Translations under genes and position numbers: made by a program
The notes under the pieces: model-generated
What the model was told of the DNA's origin: nothing
The model's database searches: none
Seen by the model: only the letters and a program-made list of their open reading frames with translations
Shown: positions 1 through 8,606 of the stretch, piece after piece
Layout of the letters: every line of letters starts with the position of its first letter
How positions within the stretch are numbered: position 1 is the first letter of the stretch
Origin: Roseibaca sp. Y0-43
GTDB lineage: Bacteria > Pseudomonadota > Alphaproteobacteria > Rhodobacterales > Rhodobacteraceae
DNA length: 64,000 nt
NCBI RefSeq assembly: GCF_020667835.1
Contig: NZ_JAFMPR010000008.1
Span: 62,001-126,000 of the forward strand
Direction: 5' to 3'

Positions 1-1053
1 AAGGGAAACACGAAACACTGTCTGTCCGGGGCGGCTGTCGACCGACACCCAGCCATCATGCGCGGCAATGATCTTGGACACCAGCGCCAGCCCCAGCCCG
101 GTGCCATTCTCGCGGCCCGACACGAAGGGGTCAAAGACCTCGGCGGCGATGGCGGGCGGCAGACCGGGGCCATCGTCGATGATCTCGACATGGATGGGCA
201 GCGCGATGTCAGAGCCGTCGGCGGCGCGCACGCGCAGCGAATGCTCGAAAAAGGTGCGAATGCGGATCGTGCCGCCATTGGGCTGCGCTTGGCCTGCGTT
301 TTTCAGCAAGTTCAGGAAGACCTGCAACAACTGGTCGCCATCGGCCCAAACGGGGGGCAAGGACGGGTCATAGGCATCCTCTATGCGCATATGCGCGGCA
401 AAGCCCACTTCGGCAGAGCGACGCGCGCGTTCGAGGATGTCGTGAATATTGATCGGCCGGCAGGAAGGCGGGCGCTGGTTGCCGAATTGCTCGACCTGGT
501 CCAGCAGGTTCACGATGCGCTGGGTTTCGGCCACGATCAGGTCGGTCAACTCGCGGTCGCGCGGCTCCAGCCCCATGGAAAGAAGCTGCGCCGCACCGGT
601 AATCCCCGCCAGCGGGTTCTTGATTTCATGCGCCAGCATTTGCGACATGCCGATCGCCGAGCGCGCGGCATGGCGAATGCCGTCGGCCTGCCCCAGCTTG
701 CCCGCGATCTCGCGCGGGGTGACAAGCATCAGGACCAGTTCGGGCCGGTCCACCAGCGGCGCAAGCTGGATAGAGCAGATCACCGGCTTGCGGGTGCCGA
801 TGACCACGGCGGCATCGTTGATGAAGACCGCCGCGCGGTTGCTGCGGCACCGCTCCAGCGCGCGGTCAATCTCGGCATCCACCTGCATGAGCTGGCCCAG
901 CGAGCGGCCCAACACCGCGCGGCGCGACAGGCTGAGGAACTGCTCTGCCGCCGGGTTGCAATCGGCCACGCATTCCATTTCGTCGACATGGCCCACCATG
1001 AAGGCCGGTGCGGGCAAGGCGGCCCAGATGGACCCGGTGGCGGGCGGCGTCAT
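1..1053 (-). CDS. ntrB: Nitrogen regulation sensor histidine kinase NtrB, 3' end cut by the window
   Basis: NtrB is a cytoplasmic two-component kinase that phosphorylates NtrC when nitrogen is short and is controlled by PII. All 351 visible codons are open and the frame runs off the left edge without a stop. Only a few C-terminal residues should be missing. Residues 10-115 look like a PAS domain. The H-box LAHEIKNPLAGI carries the phospho-accepting His142. A GTGLGL segment of the HATPase domain lies near the end. The ATG overlaps the dusB stop (ATGA), so the two are probably translationally coupled. The dusB(nifR3)-ntrB-ntrC order is classical in Rhodobacter, so ntrC is expected just outside the window. 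The family is clear; only the end is unseen. Confidence 0.93.
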   Translation of the reverse strand, partial: MTPPATGSIWAALPAPAFMVGHVDEMECVADCNPAAEQFLSLSRRAVLGRSLGQLMQVDAEIDRALERCRSNRAAVFINDAAVVIGTRKPVICSIQLAPLVDRPELVLMLVTPREIAGKLGQADGIRHAARSAIGMSQMLAHEIKNPLAGITGAAQLLSMGLEPRDRELTDLIVAETQRIVNLLDQVEQFGNQRPPSCRPINIHDILERARRSAEVGFAAHMRIEDAYDPSLPPVWADGDQLLQVFLNLLKNAGQAQPNGGTIRIRTFFEHSLRVRAADGSDIALPIHVEIIDDGPGLPPAIAAEVFDPFVSGRENGTGLGLALVSKIIAAHDGWVSVDSRPGQTVFRVSL

Positions 1054-2036
1054 GCGGCCACCTCTTGCACCGGGGTCAGCAGATCGGGCAGCAGTGCCAA
1101 GACGCGCGCCGGGTCTGTCGCGGTCAGCGCGGCACGGCGCGCGCCCGCGCAGCCGCAAGCGGCATCTGCATACCAGCCCAGATGCTTGCGCGCGACCCGC
1201 AGGCCCAGATCGCGGCCATAAAAGGCCAGTATCGCCTCGTAATGGCCGGCCACCAGATCGACCAGCGCGGCCCCTTCCGGGGCTTGCGGCACGGGGCGGC
1301 CCGCCAGATCGGCGGCGATCTGCGCCAGAAGCCATGGACGGCCCTGCGCCCCGCGCCCCACCATCACGCCCGCCGCACCCGATTGCGCCAGCGCCTGACG
1401 CGCGCGCAGGGGCGAAGTGATGTCGCCATTGGCAATAACCGGCACATCGACCGCGCGCACCACCGGCGCAATCGCCGCCCAATCGGCTTGGCCCTTGTAG
1501 AACTGGCAGCGCGTGCGCCCGTGGATCGTGACCATCCGCACGCCCGCATCGGCCGCGCGGCGCGCAAGCTGGGGCGCGTTCAGGCAATCCTCATCCCAGC
1601 CCAGCCGGGTTTTCAGCGTAACGGGCAGGTCCACCGCGCCCACCACCGCGTCAATCAGCGACAGCGCATGATCCAGATCGCGCATCAGCGCCGACCCCGA
1701 CAGCCCACCCACGACCTTCTTCGCGGGACAACCCATGTTGATGTCGATGATCCGCGCGCCCTGATCGGCCACCATGCGCGCGGCTTCCGCCATCCACCAC
1801 GCATCGCGCCCGGCCAGTTGCACGGCGGTTCCGCCATCGGTCAGGTCCAGTTCCGCTTTGGCGCGGGTCGAGGGGCGCGCGCGGACCATATCCTCGCTTG
1901 CGACCATTTCCGACACCACCAGCGACGCCCCGAACCCGGCCACGACCCGCCGGAACGGCAGGTCCGTGATCCCGGCCATTGGGGCCAGAATCACCGGCAG
2001 ATCCGGGTCGGTGGGCAGGTCGGAAAACAGGGTCAT
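1050..2036 (-). CDS. dusB: tRNA-dihydrouridine synthase, DusB/NifR3 family
   Basis: This FMN enzyme reduces uridines in the tRNA D-loop using NADPH. The 328-residue product matches the usual DusB length. It opens with the FMN-barrel segment LAPMAGITDLPFR, has the family signature NMGCPAKKV near residue 105 with the catalytic Cys, and later VTIHGRTR and the NGDI motif. I chose the ATG at 2036 because it begins directly before the conserved barrel. In-frame starts further upstream, including a TTG at 2108, would add an unconserved tail of up to 24 residues. It is the first gene of the dusB-ntrB operon and overlaps ntrB by 4 bp. Confidence 0.93.
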   Translation of the reverse strand: MTLFSDLPTDPDLPVILAPMAGITDLPFRRVVAGFGASLVVSEMVASEDMVRARPSTRAKAELDLTDGGTAVQLAGRDAWWMAEAARMVADQGARIIDINMGCPAKKVVGGLSGSALMRDLDHALSLIDAVVGAVDLPVTLKTRLGWDEDCLNAPQLARRAADAGVRMVTIHGRTRCQFYKGQADWAAIAPVVRAVDVPVIANGDITSPLRARQALAQSGAAGVMVGRGAQGRPWLLAQIAADLAGRPVPQAPEGAALVDLVAGHYEAILAFYGRDLGLRVARKHLGWYADAACGCAGARRAALTATDPARVLALLPDLLTPVQEVAA

Positions 2037-2229
2037 GTCAGGTGGCAGCCGCGATTGTTCATCTGTGCAGGGATAGCCAGAAGCAGGCAGCATGGCAAAC
2101 GCAACCAAGGGTTTCTTGGCGCTTATTTCATCATGTGCTTAATTATTAAGCGGCGCACGCGCGGCTTCGCGCGCATTGTCAGCACCGCGCGCCCCGTGCA
2201 TATAGAAGGCGCATAACAAGGCGAGAGTG
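2037..2229. promoter_or_regulatory. Divergent promoter region between dusB and ispDF
   Basis: About 190 bp separate the two divergent start codons. The middle holds an AT-rich stretch around 2125-2150 (TTAATTATTAA) that stands out from the GC-rich surroundings, as expected for promoter DNA. I could not assign -35/-10 boxes or an operator. An AAGG Shine-Dalgarno-like run at about 2218-2222 precedes ispDF. Confidence 0.4.
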
Positions 2230-3381
2230 ATGACCGAAAGCACCGCTGCCATTATCGTTGCCGCAGGGCGCGGCACGCGTGCAGGCGAAGGCTTGCCAAA
2301 GCAATGGCGGCCCCTGACCGGGCGCCCGGTGCTGGCCTGGACACTCGATGCCTTGCGCGCGGGCGGGCTGTCGCGGCTGGTCCTTGTGCTTCACCCCGAC
2401 GATATGGACCGCGCGACCACGCTCGACCTGCACGGCGTCACGCTCGTGGCGGGCGGGGCCACGCGGACGGCGTCTGTGCGCGCAGCACTCGACGCCTTGG
2501 CGGACGATCCGCCCGCGCGGGTGCTGATCCATGACGGCGCGCGGCCTTTCGTGTCCGCCCGGATCATCGCCGATGTGCAAAAAGCGCTAAATGACGGCCC
2601 CGCCGCCGCCCCTGCCCTTGCGGTGGTCGATGCGCTTTGGCGTGGCGATGCGGGGCTGGTGGGCGACGCGGTGGCGCGTGACGGGCTTTACCGCGCGCAA
2701 ACCCCGCAGGGCTTTCACTTCGCGCCGCTTCATGCCGCACACAAGGCATGGCCGGGCGACGCGCCCGATGACGTCGAAATCGCCCGCGCCTACGGCTTGC
2801 CCGTGGCCTTGGTGCCCGGCAGCGACGCGAATTTCAAACTGACCTACCCGCCCGATTTCGACCGGGCAGAGGCGATCTTGCAAGCAAGGACACCCCAGAT
2901 GACCGATATTCGGCTAGGCAATGGCTATGACGTGCACCGCTTCGGCCCAGGCGATGGCTGCTGGCTGTGCGGCATAAAGGTGCCGCATGGGCGCGGGCTT
3001 CAGGGCCATTCCGACGCCGATGTGGGGATGCACGCCTTGACGGATGCGATCTATGGTGCCTTGGCCGAAGGCGATATTGGCCGCCATTTCCCACCTTCCG
3101 ACCCGCAATGGAAAGGCGCGGAAAGCCATATCTTCCTGCGCCACGCGATCGAACTCGCGCGCGCGCGCGGCTACCAGCTTGGCAATTGCGACGTGACGCT
3201 GGTGTGCGAGCACCCCAAGATCGGCCCCCATGCGACTGCGATGCAGGCAGAGCTTGCGCGCATCATGGGGGTCGAGCCCGGGCGCGTGAGCGTGAAGGCC
3301 ACCACATCCGAGCGTCTGGGCTTCACGGGCCGCGAGGAAGGCATCGCGGCGCTGGCCACGGCCTGCCTGATCGCGGGATGA
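2230..3381 (+). CDS. ispDF: Bifunctional IspD/IspF enzyme of the MEP isoprenoid pathway
   Basis: The protein fuses two non-consecutive steps of isoprenoid synthesis. Residues 1 to about 220 are IspD (CDP-ME formation from MEP and CTP), with the nucleotide-binding signature [16 protein letters not shown] near residues 11-26. From about residue 224 it is IspF (cyclic MEcPP formation), with metal ligands in GYDVHRF (Asp234, His236) and the HSDADV motif. The length of 383 residues is typical of the alphaproteobacterial fusion. The ATG at 2230 is preferred; a GTG one codon earlier is possible. It is followed by pgpA and pncC on the same strand. Confidence 0.95.
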   Translation: MTESTAAIIVAAGRGTRAGEGLPKQWRPLTGRPVLAWTLDALRAGGLSRLVLVLHPDDMDRATTLDLHGVTLVAGGATRTASVRAALDALADDPPARVLIHDGARPFVSARIIADVQKALNDGPAAAPALAVVDALWRGDAGLVGDAVARDGLYRAQTPQGFHFAPLHAAHKAWPGDAPDDVEIARAYGLPVALVPGSDANFKLTYPPDFDRAEAILQARTPQMTDIRLGNGYDVHRFGPGDGCWLCGIKVPHGRGLQGHSDADVGMHALTDAIYGALAEGDIGRHFPPSDPQWKGAESHIFLRHAIELARARGYQLGNCDVTLVCEHPKIGPHATAMQAELARIMGVEPGRVSVKATTSERLGFTGREEGIAALATACLIAG

Positions 3382-3394
3382 TGCGGCGGATTTT

Positions 3395-3416
3395 GAGTAT
3401 TTTTGGCAAGATGAAG
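3395..3416 (+). repeat. GAGTATTTTTGGCAAGATGA intergenic motif, partial copy of the window's GAGGATATTT repeat
   Basis: The ispDF-pgpA gap contains a shortened relative of the element seen at 11732-11780 and 21424-21499. It keeps the GAG-TATTTTTG-GCAAG-ATGAAG core but lacks the G-rich hairpin. Its 3' end runs into the AAGAGAG that serves as the pgpA ribosome-binding site. Confidence 0.5.
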
Positions 3417-3427
3417 AGAGATTGCGC

Positions 3428-3925
3428 ATGAGCATGACCAGCATGATCGCGACCTTTGGCGGCGTGGGCTACCTGCGCCCCGCGCCCGGCACATGGGGGT
3501 CACTGGCCGCCCTGCCCGCGGCTTGGGCCTTGCATGTGCTTGGCGGGTTCTGGCTGCTTTTGGCAGCAACGCTCGTGGCCTTCGCCCTTGGCTGGTGGGC
3601 CACCATTGCCGAGACGCGCGAGACCCCCGACGCCGACCCGTCAGAGATCGTCATAGACGAGGTTGTGGGCATGTGGATCGCGCTTTGGCCCGTCTCCTTG
3701 GGCGCGATGATGCAGGGCGTGCCGGTGACGGCGCTCTGGCCCGGTTGGGTCACGGCTTTCGTGGCCTTTCGCGCGTTTGACATCTGGAAGCCCGGCCCGG
3801 TGGGGCTGGCCGACCGGATGCACACGCCCTTGGGCGTGATGCTGGACGATGTGATCGCGGGCGCGCTCGCCACGCTGGTGGTGGCCGTGGCCGCCGTGGT
3901 CAGCCACGGGCTGATGGGCGCATGA
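3428..3925 (+). CDS. pgpA: Phosphatidylglycerophosphatase A
   Basis: PgpA dephosphorylates phosphatidylglycerol phosphate in the inner membrane, the last step of phosphatidylglycerol synthesis. The 165-residue product has the expected size, several hydrophobic segments, and the acidic motif IVIDEVVGMWIAL around residues 75-88, which fits the metal-binding site of the family. I chose the ATG at 3428 because an AAGAGAG Shine-Dalgarno run lies 6-8 bp upstream. A TTG two codons earlier is less likely. The stop overlaps the pncC start by 4 bp. Confidence 0.93.
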   Translation: MSMTSMIATFGGVGYLRPAPGTWGSLAALPAAWALHVLGGFWLLLAATLVAFALGWWATIAETRETPDADPSEIVIDEVVGMWIALWPVSLGAMMQGVPVTALWPGWVTAFVAFRAFDIWKPGPVGLADRMHTPLGVMLDDVIAGALATLVVAVAAVVSHGLMGA

Positions 3926-4389
3926 GCGCGCGCGCGGTGCTGAATGCGGCGCGAGTGCAAGGCGTTATGCTGGCCGCCGCCGAAAGCTGCACCGGCGGGC
4001 TGATAATGGCCGCTCTCACCGCCGTGCCCGGCTCGTCCGACGTGGTGGACCGGGGTTTTGTCACCTATTCCAACGCCGCCAAGCGCGACATGCTGGGCGT
4101 GCGGCAAGCCACGCTCGACGCGCATGGCGCGGTCTCTGAACAGGTGGCGCATGAAATGGCGGCGGGTGCCTTGGCACGGTCGCAGGCCCAAATCGCGGTC
4201 GCGGTCACTGGTATCGCTGGCCCCGGCGGGTCAGAGCACAAGCCAGAAGGCCGCGTCTGCTTCGGGCTGGCCGATGCGCAAGCGGTCGTCACCGAAACGG
4301 TTGAATTCGGCGCGATCGGGCGTGACGCGGTGCGCGCGGCGACGGTCGAGCACGCGCTGGCCATGGTGCTGGCGCGGCTGCAAGCCTAA
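3922..4389 (+). CDS. pncC: CinA C-terminal-type nicotinamide-nucleotide amidohydrolase
   Basis: PncC deamidates nicotinamide mononucleotide to nicotinate mononucleotide for pyridine-nucleotide recycling. At 155 residues this is the stand-alone CinA C-terminal domain, without the N-terminal COG1058 half found in full CinA. Family motifs are visible: AAAESCTGG near residues 17-25, the VTYSN stretch and VAVTGIAGPGG. It is the third gene of an ispDF-pgpA-pncC run and starts inside the pgpA stop (ATGA). Its stop overlaps by 4 bp the stop of the convergent gene at 4386. Confidence 0.9.
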   Translation: MSARAVLNAARVQGVMLAAAESCTGGLIMAALTAVPGSSDVVDRGFVTYSNAAKRDMLGVRQATLDAHGAVSEQVAHEMAAGALARSQAQIAVAVTGIAGPGGSEHKPEGRVCFGLADAQAVVTETVEFGAIGRDAVRAATVEHALAMVLARLQA

Positions 4390-4832
4390 CCGTAAAGCGC
4401 TTTTGCCCGAGCCTCGAACGCGCCCACGACACGGCGCATGGCTTGGTCAAAGACAACCCCGATAATCTTTTGTAGCATCGGGCTGCGAAACTCGAAATCG
4501 ACGTGGAAATCGACGATGCAGCCGCCGCCCTCGGCATCCTTCACCGTCCAGCGCGAGACCATGTGCTTGAACGGCCCGTCCAGATAGGCCGTGTCGATCA
4601 CGCCATCCTCGGGGAACAGCCGCACGCGGCTGCCGAAGCGTTCGCGAAAGACCTTGAACGAGATGACCAGATCGGCCTCCATCTCTTCCCCGCCTTCGAT
4701 GGGTTTGCGCGAACGGATGCGCGCGGCGGCGGTCCATGGCAGGAATTCAGGATAGCGCGCGACATCCGCCACCAGATCGTAAATCTGACGCGCCGTATAG
4801 GGCATGTGGCGATGTTCGGTATGGGTTGGCAT
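4386..4832 (-). CDS. COQ10/RatA-like START-domain protein
   Basis: The 148-residue product belongs to the polyketide cyclase/START family that contains eukaryotic COQ10 (ubiquinone binding) and E. coli RatA. The conserved opening segment around [16 protein letters not shown] and the closing region near [17 protein letters not shown] are recognisable. In alphaproteobacteria this protein is often next to lipA and assumed to assist ubiquinone function. Here no lipA is adjacent. The name RatA implies ribosome antiassociation, but nothing in this locus supports a toxin-antitoxin role, so a quinone-binding role is the more careful inference. Confidence 0.85.
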   Translation of the reverse strand: MPTHTEHRHMPYTARQIYDLVADVARYPEFLPWTAAARIRSRKPIEGGEEMEADLVISFKVFRERFGSRVRLFPEDGVIDTAYLDGPFKHMVSRWTVKDAEGGGCIVDFHVDFEFRSPMLQKIIGVVFDQAMRRVVGAFEARAKALYG

Positions 4833-4899
4833 TCACGATCCGGGCTTTTGTCTGGGGGGGACATGTCTTAGACTTGGCCCGAAAAATCAAGGGGCCGAG

Positions 4900-5439
4900 A
4901 TGTCGCAAAAACCCTACGAAATCGACCAGATGATAAGCGCCAAGCAAATCGCCGCACGGGTGGAAGAGCTGGCAGAGGAAATCACCCGTGAATTCGCCGC
5001 CACCGAAAAGCTGGTCGTGGTGGGTCTGCTGCGCGGGTCTTTCATCTTCATCGCCGATCTGGTGCGCGAGATCGACCTGCCCGTGGAGGTCGATTTCCTC
5101 GAGGCGTCGAGCTACGGCGACAGCACCCAATCCTCGCGCGAGGTGCGGATCCTGAAGGATCTGTCGGGCAAGATCGAAGGGCGTGACGTGCTGGTGGTGG
5201 AAGACATCGTCGATACGGGCTTTACCCTGCACCACGTGCTTCAGATGCTTCTGGCACGCAACCCCGCCCGGCTGGAGGTCTGCGCGCTGCTGGACAAGCC
5301 GTCGCGCCGCGAGGTCGATATTCGTGCCCGCTGGACCGGGTTCGAGATACCGGACGAATTCGTCGTGGGCTACGGGATCGACTATGCCCAACGAAACCGC
5401 AATTTGCCCTATATCGGCAAGGTTCGCTTCCTTGATTAG
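4900..5439 (+). CDS. hpt: Hypoxanthine phosphoribosyltransferase
   Basis: Hpt salvages hypoxanthine (and usually guanine) by transferring PRPP ribose-phosphate to form IMP/GMP. The 179-residue protein has the PRPP-binding signature [14 protein letters not shown] at residues 97-110 and the early LLRGSF loop near 43-48, both diagnostic. I chose the ATG at 4900, with a GGGGCCGAG Shine-Dalgarno-like run just upstream. The frame is open further upstream, but that part resembles no Hpt. The nucleoside-type ABC importer at 34-39 kb would feed the same salvage pathway. Confidence 0.93.
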   Translation: MSQKPYEIDQMISAKQIAARVEELAEEITREFAATEKLVVVGLLRGSFIFIADLVREIDLPVEVDFLEASSYGDSTQSSREVRILKDLSGKIEGRDVLVVEDIVDTGFTLHHVLQMLLARNPARLEVCALLDKPSRREVDIRARWTGFEIPDEFVVGYGIDYAQRNRNLPYIGKVRFLD

Positions 5440-5521
5440 GCCGTTCACGCGCGCGTGTGTTTGAAACCTCACGAAGCTGCGCTACGCTTTAGGCCACAAA
5501 CAACACTCGAGGAGCGACAGG

Positions 5522-5977
5522 ATGGCATTCTTCAAGGTAATTTCCGGCGCGGCACTGGCCGTGGCATTGGCAGCACCGGCGCTGGCGCAGGACATGAACG
5601 CAGTTCAGGCGCGTCAAGGTCAGTTCAAGCTCTATGGCCACAACCTTGCCGTTTTGGGTGGCATGGCGCAGGGCCGGATGGACTATGACGCTGAGATGGC
5701 GCAGACCGCTGCCGACAACATGTTCCACCTGACCCGTCACGACCAGTCGCGCCTGTGGCCCGAAGGCACCGATTCGTCGGCGATCATGGAAACCCGCGCC
5801 AAGGCCGAGATCTGGGAAAACCTTGACGATTTCACCGCCAAATTCGTGGCGCTTCAGGAAGCGACCGCCGCCCTGCAAGGCGTGGCCGGCAACGGTCTGG
5901 ACGCGCTGCGCCCCGCCGTGGGCGCGATGGGCGCAACTTGCGGTGCTTGCCACGAAGTTTACCGCGAAGAAAGCTGA
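5522..5977 (+). CDS. cycP: Cytochrome c' (periplasmic, five-coordinate type)
   Basis: This is a secreted class II c-type cytochrome, a four-helix bundle with a C-terminal haem. A signal peptide ends at about residue 22 (ALAQ). The haem motif CGACH is at residues 140-144. The N-terminal helix reads ARQGQFKLYGHN. By comparison with known cytochrome c', Phe35 sits where six-coordinate c556 proteins have a ligand Met, which suggests a five-coordinate haem able to bind NO. The AEIWENLDDF segment also matches Rhodobacter cytochrome c'. A strong GAGGAG ribosome site precedes the start. The role, probably NO tolerance, is inferred from the family. Confidence 0.88.
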   Translation: MAFFKVISGAALAVALAAPALAQDMNAVQARQGQFKLYGHNLAVLGGMAQGRMDYDAEMAQTAADNMFHLTRHDQSRLWPEGTDSSAIMETRAKAEIWENLDDFTAKFVALQEATAALQGVAGNGLDALRPAVGAMGATCGACHEVYREES

Positions 5978-6001
5978 GTTGACGCTTTCGCGAAGCACAT
6001 G

Positions 6002-6030
6002 ACAGGCCGCCCCTAGCTGGGGCGGCCTGT
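6002..6030 (+). terminator. GC-rich hairpin after the cytochrome c' gene
   Basis: A perfect 12-bp stem (ACAGGCCGCCCC / GGGGCGGCCTGT) encloses a 5-base loop (TAGCT). It lies 25 bp after the cytochrome c' stop and 23 bp before the next ATG. No T-run follows, so it may be an mRNA 3' stabiliser or weak terminator rather than a full intrinsic terminator. Confidence 0.6.
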
Positions 6031-6052
6031 TCCAAAAAGGAAAGGCACGGAT

Positions 6053-6937
6053 ATGAACCGCATCGGGGCGCTGCTTTTGGGGCTTGGGACGGCGGCGGTG
6101 GCGGTGGGATGGTATATCACCCAGCCTGTTGGCCTGCCCGAAACCGTGTCTGAGCGCCTGACGGGCGACGCGCTGGCGGGCGAACGGATCTTTCTGGCGG
6201 GCGGTTGCGCGTCGTGCCATATGGGCACAGAGGATGACGCGGACCCCAAGCTGCTGCGCGGCGGTGCAGAGTTCGTGACCCAGTTCGGCACGTTCTACGC
6301 CCCCAATATCAGCCCCGACCCGGAGCACGGCATCGGCGGCTGGACGCAAGCGCAGTTCATGGATGCGGTCATGCGCGGCGTCTCGCCCGAGGGGCAGCAT
6401 TATTACCCGGCCTTTCCCTACACATCCTATGCCAAGGCCGACCCGCAGGATATTGCCGATCTTTACGCCTATATGCAGACGCTGCCCGCCGATGCGACGC
6501 CCTCGCGCGCGCATGATCTGGGCTTTCCCTTCAACATCCGCCGCAGCCTTGGCGTGTGGAAAGCGCTTTACATGGACCGCGACTGGGTCGTGACCGGCGA
6601 TCTGACTGCGCAGGAAAGCGAAGGGCGCTATCTGGCAGAGGCGCTGGCGCATTGCGCCGAATGCCACACGCCGCGCGACGCCTTGGGGGGGCTCGACACC
6701 GGCGCGTGGCTGACGGGCGCGCCCAACCCCTCTGGCAGCGGCCGCATCCCGGCCATCGCGGGCGACGAATTCACGTGGACCGCCTTCGACATCAGCGCCT
6801 ATCTGGAAACCGGCTTTACCCCGTCCTTCGACGTGGCGGGCGGGTCCATGGCCAAGGTCATCGCCAATCTGGGCCAGCTGGAGAAATCCGAGCTGGACGC
6901 GATTGCCGCCTATATCTTGCGCGCGGGACAGCGCTGA
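6053..6937 (+). CDS. Membrane-anchored diheme cytochrome c
   Basis: The 294-residue protein has an N-terminal hydrophobic anchor (residues 4-22) and two c-type haem sites, CASCH (52-56) and CAECH (201-205). It is likely a periplasmic electron carrier tied to the membrane. The arrangement resembles the cytochrome subunits that take electrons from periplasmic dehydrogenases (alcohol, gluconate or aldehyde type). No dehydrogenase is adjacent, so its partner is unknown. It follows the cytochrome c' gene on the same strand, separated by a hairpin. The start has an AAAGGCACGG ribosome site. Confidence 0.85.
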   Translation: MNRIGALLLGLGTAAVAVGWYITQPVGLPETVSERLTGDALAGERIFLAGGCASCHMGTEDDADPKLLRGGAEFVTQFGTFYAPNISPDPEHGIGGWTQAQFMDAVMRGVSPEGQHYYPAFPYTSYAKADPQDIADLYAYMQTLPADATPSRAHDLGFPFNIRRSLGVWKALYMDRDWVVTGDLTAQESEGRYLAEALAHCAECHTPRDALGGLDTGAWLTGAPNPSGSGRIPAIAGDEFTWTAFDISAYLETGFTPSFDVAGGSMAKVIANLGQLEKSELDAIAAYILRAGQR

Positions 6938-7027
6938 TGCGCCGCGCGCGCGCTTTGCGCCATCACGCCTTGCCGAGCGCGGCTTTCCCTCGCATACTTG
7001 GGCGCAACGCAGCACAGCCCCTGGATC

Positions 7028-8197
7028 ATGTCGGACAATTCTAAATCTGTCACCCCGCTGGCCGCACGGCTCAGTTTTGGCGAAAAGTTCCGCCTGCAAA
7101 CATGGCTGATGGGCATCATCGCCTTCGCGGTGGTGCTGTTTCTGCTGGTGCAGGCCAAGTTCATCCTGATCTCGCTCGCGATTGCCATCATCCTGTTCTC
7201 GCTGACATCGGACGCGATCAATTCCATCCAAAGCATGAAGATCGGCAATCTGCGGGTCACGAACTGGGTGGCCTCGGTGCTGGCGGTGGTGCTGATCGCC
7301 TCGGGGCTGCTGACGCTGGTGGGGCTGGTGATTTCGCAGATCAACACGGTGCTGACCACCACGCGGGCCTATACAGAGGACGCACAACGCGCCATCGCGC
7401 GCATGTTCGCCTGGATGGGGGAAGATGTCGAAGCCTCGGTTCTGGCCACGGTGCGCTCCATCGAGGTGTCGGGCTATCTGCGCTCTGCGGCTGGGCAAGC
7501 GGGGTCGCTCTTGTCTCAGGTGGTGCTGATTATCCTGTTTGTGGGCTTTTTGTTTGCCGAGCGCGTCTGGTTCGGCACCAAGCTGGAAAAGCTGATGGGC
7601 GATCATGCGCAGGCCACGCGCGTGAGCGCGATCATCGGGTCGATCATCCGGCGGGTGAACCGCTACCTGCTGGTGAAAACCCTGATTTCCGCCGTGACCG
7701 GCGCGCTGATCTTCCTGCTTCTGAGCGTGTTCAACCTGCAATTCGCGCTGGCCATGGCGCTTTTGACCTTCGTGTTGAACTTCATCCCCTCTGTCGGGTC
7801 GATCATCGCCACGCTGGTGGTCACGCTGGTGGCCTATATCCAGGTGGCGGAACCCTCGACCGCGATCCTGATCTTCGTCATCGCGGGCATGATCCAGTTC
7901 CTGTTGGGCAATGTCATCGACCCCATGCTGATGGGCAAGACGCTGCGGTTGTCGTCCTTCGGGATCATCATCTCGCTCGCGTTCTGGGGCGCGGTCTGGG
8001 GCATTCCGGGCATGTTCCTTGCGGTGCCCTTCATGGTCGCGGTGATGATCGTGTGCTCGCATATTCCCGCCGCGCGACCGGTGGCGGTGCTGTTGTCGCG
8101 CGAAGGGCTGCCGGAAGAGGAATTCCCCCTGCCCCCCGCCCAGCCCGCGACCGAAGCCGAAGAGCGCCAATACGCAAAAGCGATCGGCGCGGAATAA
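7028..8197 (+). CDS. AI-2E family (PerM-like) membrane protein
   Basis: The 389-residue protein is very hydrophobic, with paired helices near the N-terminus (about 20-65), a cluster at about 75-110, and more around 155-185 and 215-350. This layout and the segment NFIPSVGSIIATLVV match the AI-2E transporter/PerM family (PF01594). Family members include autoinducer-2 exporters and Na+/H+ antiporters. The substrate cannot be assigned here. I chose the ATG at 7028 because residues before it are not family-like. The stop lies 2 bp from the stop of the convergent RHH gene. Confidence 0.88.
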   Translation: MSDNSKSVTPLAARLSFGEKFRLQTWLMGIIAFAVVLFLLVQAKFILISLAIAIILFSLTSDAINSIQSMKIGNLRVTNWVASVLAVVLIASGLLTLVGLVISQINTVLTTTRAYTEDAQRAIARMFAWMGEDVEASVLATVRSIEVSGYLRSAAGQAGSLLSQVVLIILFVGFLFAERVWFGTKLEKLMGDHAQATRVSAIIGSIIRRVNRYLLVKTLISAVTGALIFLLLSVFNLQFALAMALLTFVLNFIPSVGSIIATLVVTLVAYIQVAEPSTAILIFVIAGMIQFLLGNVIDPMLMGKTLRLSSFGIIISLAFWGAVWGIPGMFLAVPFMVAVMIVCSHIPAARPVAVLLSREGLPEEEFPLPPAQPATEAEERQYAKAIGAE

Positions 8198-8199
8198 CC

Positions 8200-8421
8200 C
8201 TAGCCGCCCGCGCGCTTGAGCGCGTCCTCCAACACGTATAGCCGGATGGCAGAGGCCAGCCCCGTATCCCCGCGCGCGGCGTCGATCCGGGCGGCAAGTT
8301 CATTCAGCGCCATGCCCTCGCGCTCTGCCAGCGCGCGAAAGGCGCGCCAGAATTCGGCTTCCAGCGACACCGATGTGCGATGCCCCCGCAGCGTCAGCGA
8401 ATGTTTGACAGGGCGCGGCAT
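8200..8421 (-). CDS. Ribbon-helix-helix domain protein
   Basis: This 73-residue protein has the compact pattern of the PF13467 ribbon-helix-helix family: a basic strand (KHSLTLRGHRTSVSLE) followed by two helices containing FWRAFRALAEREGMALNELAARID. Such proteins usually bind DNA as dimers. No target is apparent. Its ATG overlaps by one base the stop (TGATG) of the DUF4169 gene upstream, so the two are probably co-translated. RHH-DUF4169 pairs are widespread in alphaproteobacteria. Confidence 0.85.
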   Translation of the reverse strand: MPRPVKHSLTLRGHRTSVSLEAEFWRAFRALAEREGMALNELAARIDAARGDTGLASAIRLYVLEDALKRAGG

Positions 8422-8597
8422 CAGCTTTCGCGCTTATGCGCATCCAGATGCGCGCGGGCCTTCTCGGCGGCGGCTTTCTGGGCATCGCGTTCGGCGCGGG
8501 TGCGGCCATGGCGCGCGGCAGTCTCGTCGCCCGCACGGCGTTTGGCGTCGCGGGCGGCTTGCTTGCGGATCGTGCGCAGATTGACAACCTTGCTCAT
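8421..8597 (-). CDS. DUF4169 family small basic protein
   Basis: This is a 58-residue Lys/Arg/Ala-rich protein beginning MSKVVNLRTIRKQAARDAKRR and ending HKRES, the typical DUF4169 pattern. It is probably one long helix and its function is unknown. It sits between the DUF6525 gene (9 bp gap) and the RHH gene (1 bp overlap), forming a three-gene minus-strand run of tiny proteins. The start is fixed by conservation of the MSKVVNLR opening. Confidence 0.8.
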   Translation of the reverse strand: MSKVVNLRTIRKQAARDAKRRAGDETAARHGRTRAERDAQKAAAEKARAHLDAHKRES

Positions 8598-8606
8598 GCG
8601 CGCAGG

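Noticed and set aside
58-1221. A 387-codon plus-strand frame opposite ntrB
   Set aside because: The opposite strand encodes NtrB with an intact H-box and catalytic domain, coupled to dusB. The plus-strand translation has no domain.
4386-4832. RatA toxin of a RatA-RatB system
   Set aside because: The family name is inherited from E. coli. No ratB-like neighbour is present, and the protein fits the COQ10-like START group equally well.
8200-8597. Toxin-antitoxin module (RHH antitoxin plus small basic protein)
   Set aside because: The partner is DUF4169, a conserved basic helix found across alphaproteobacteria, without toxin motifs. The pair is core-genome-like rather than sporadic.
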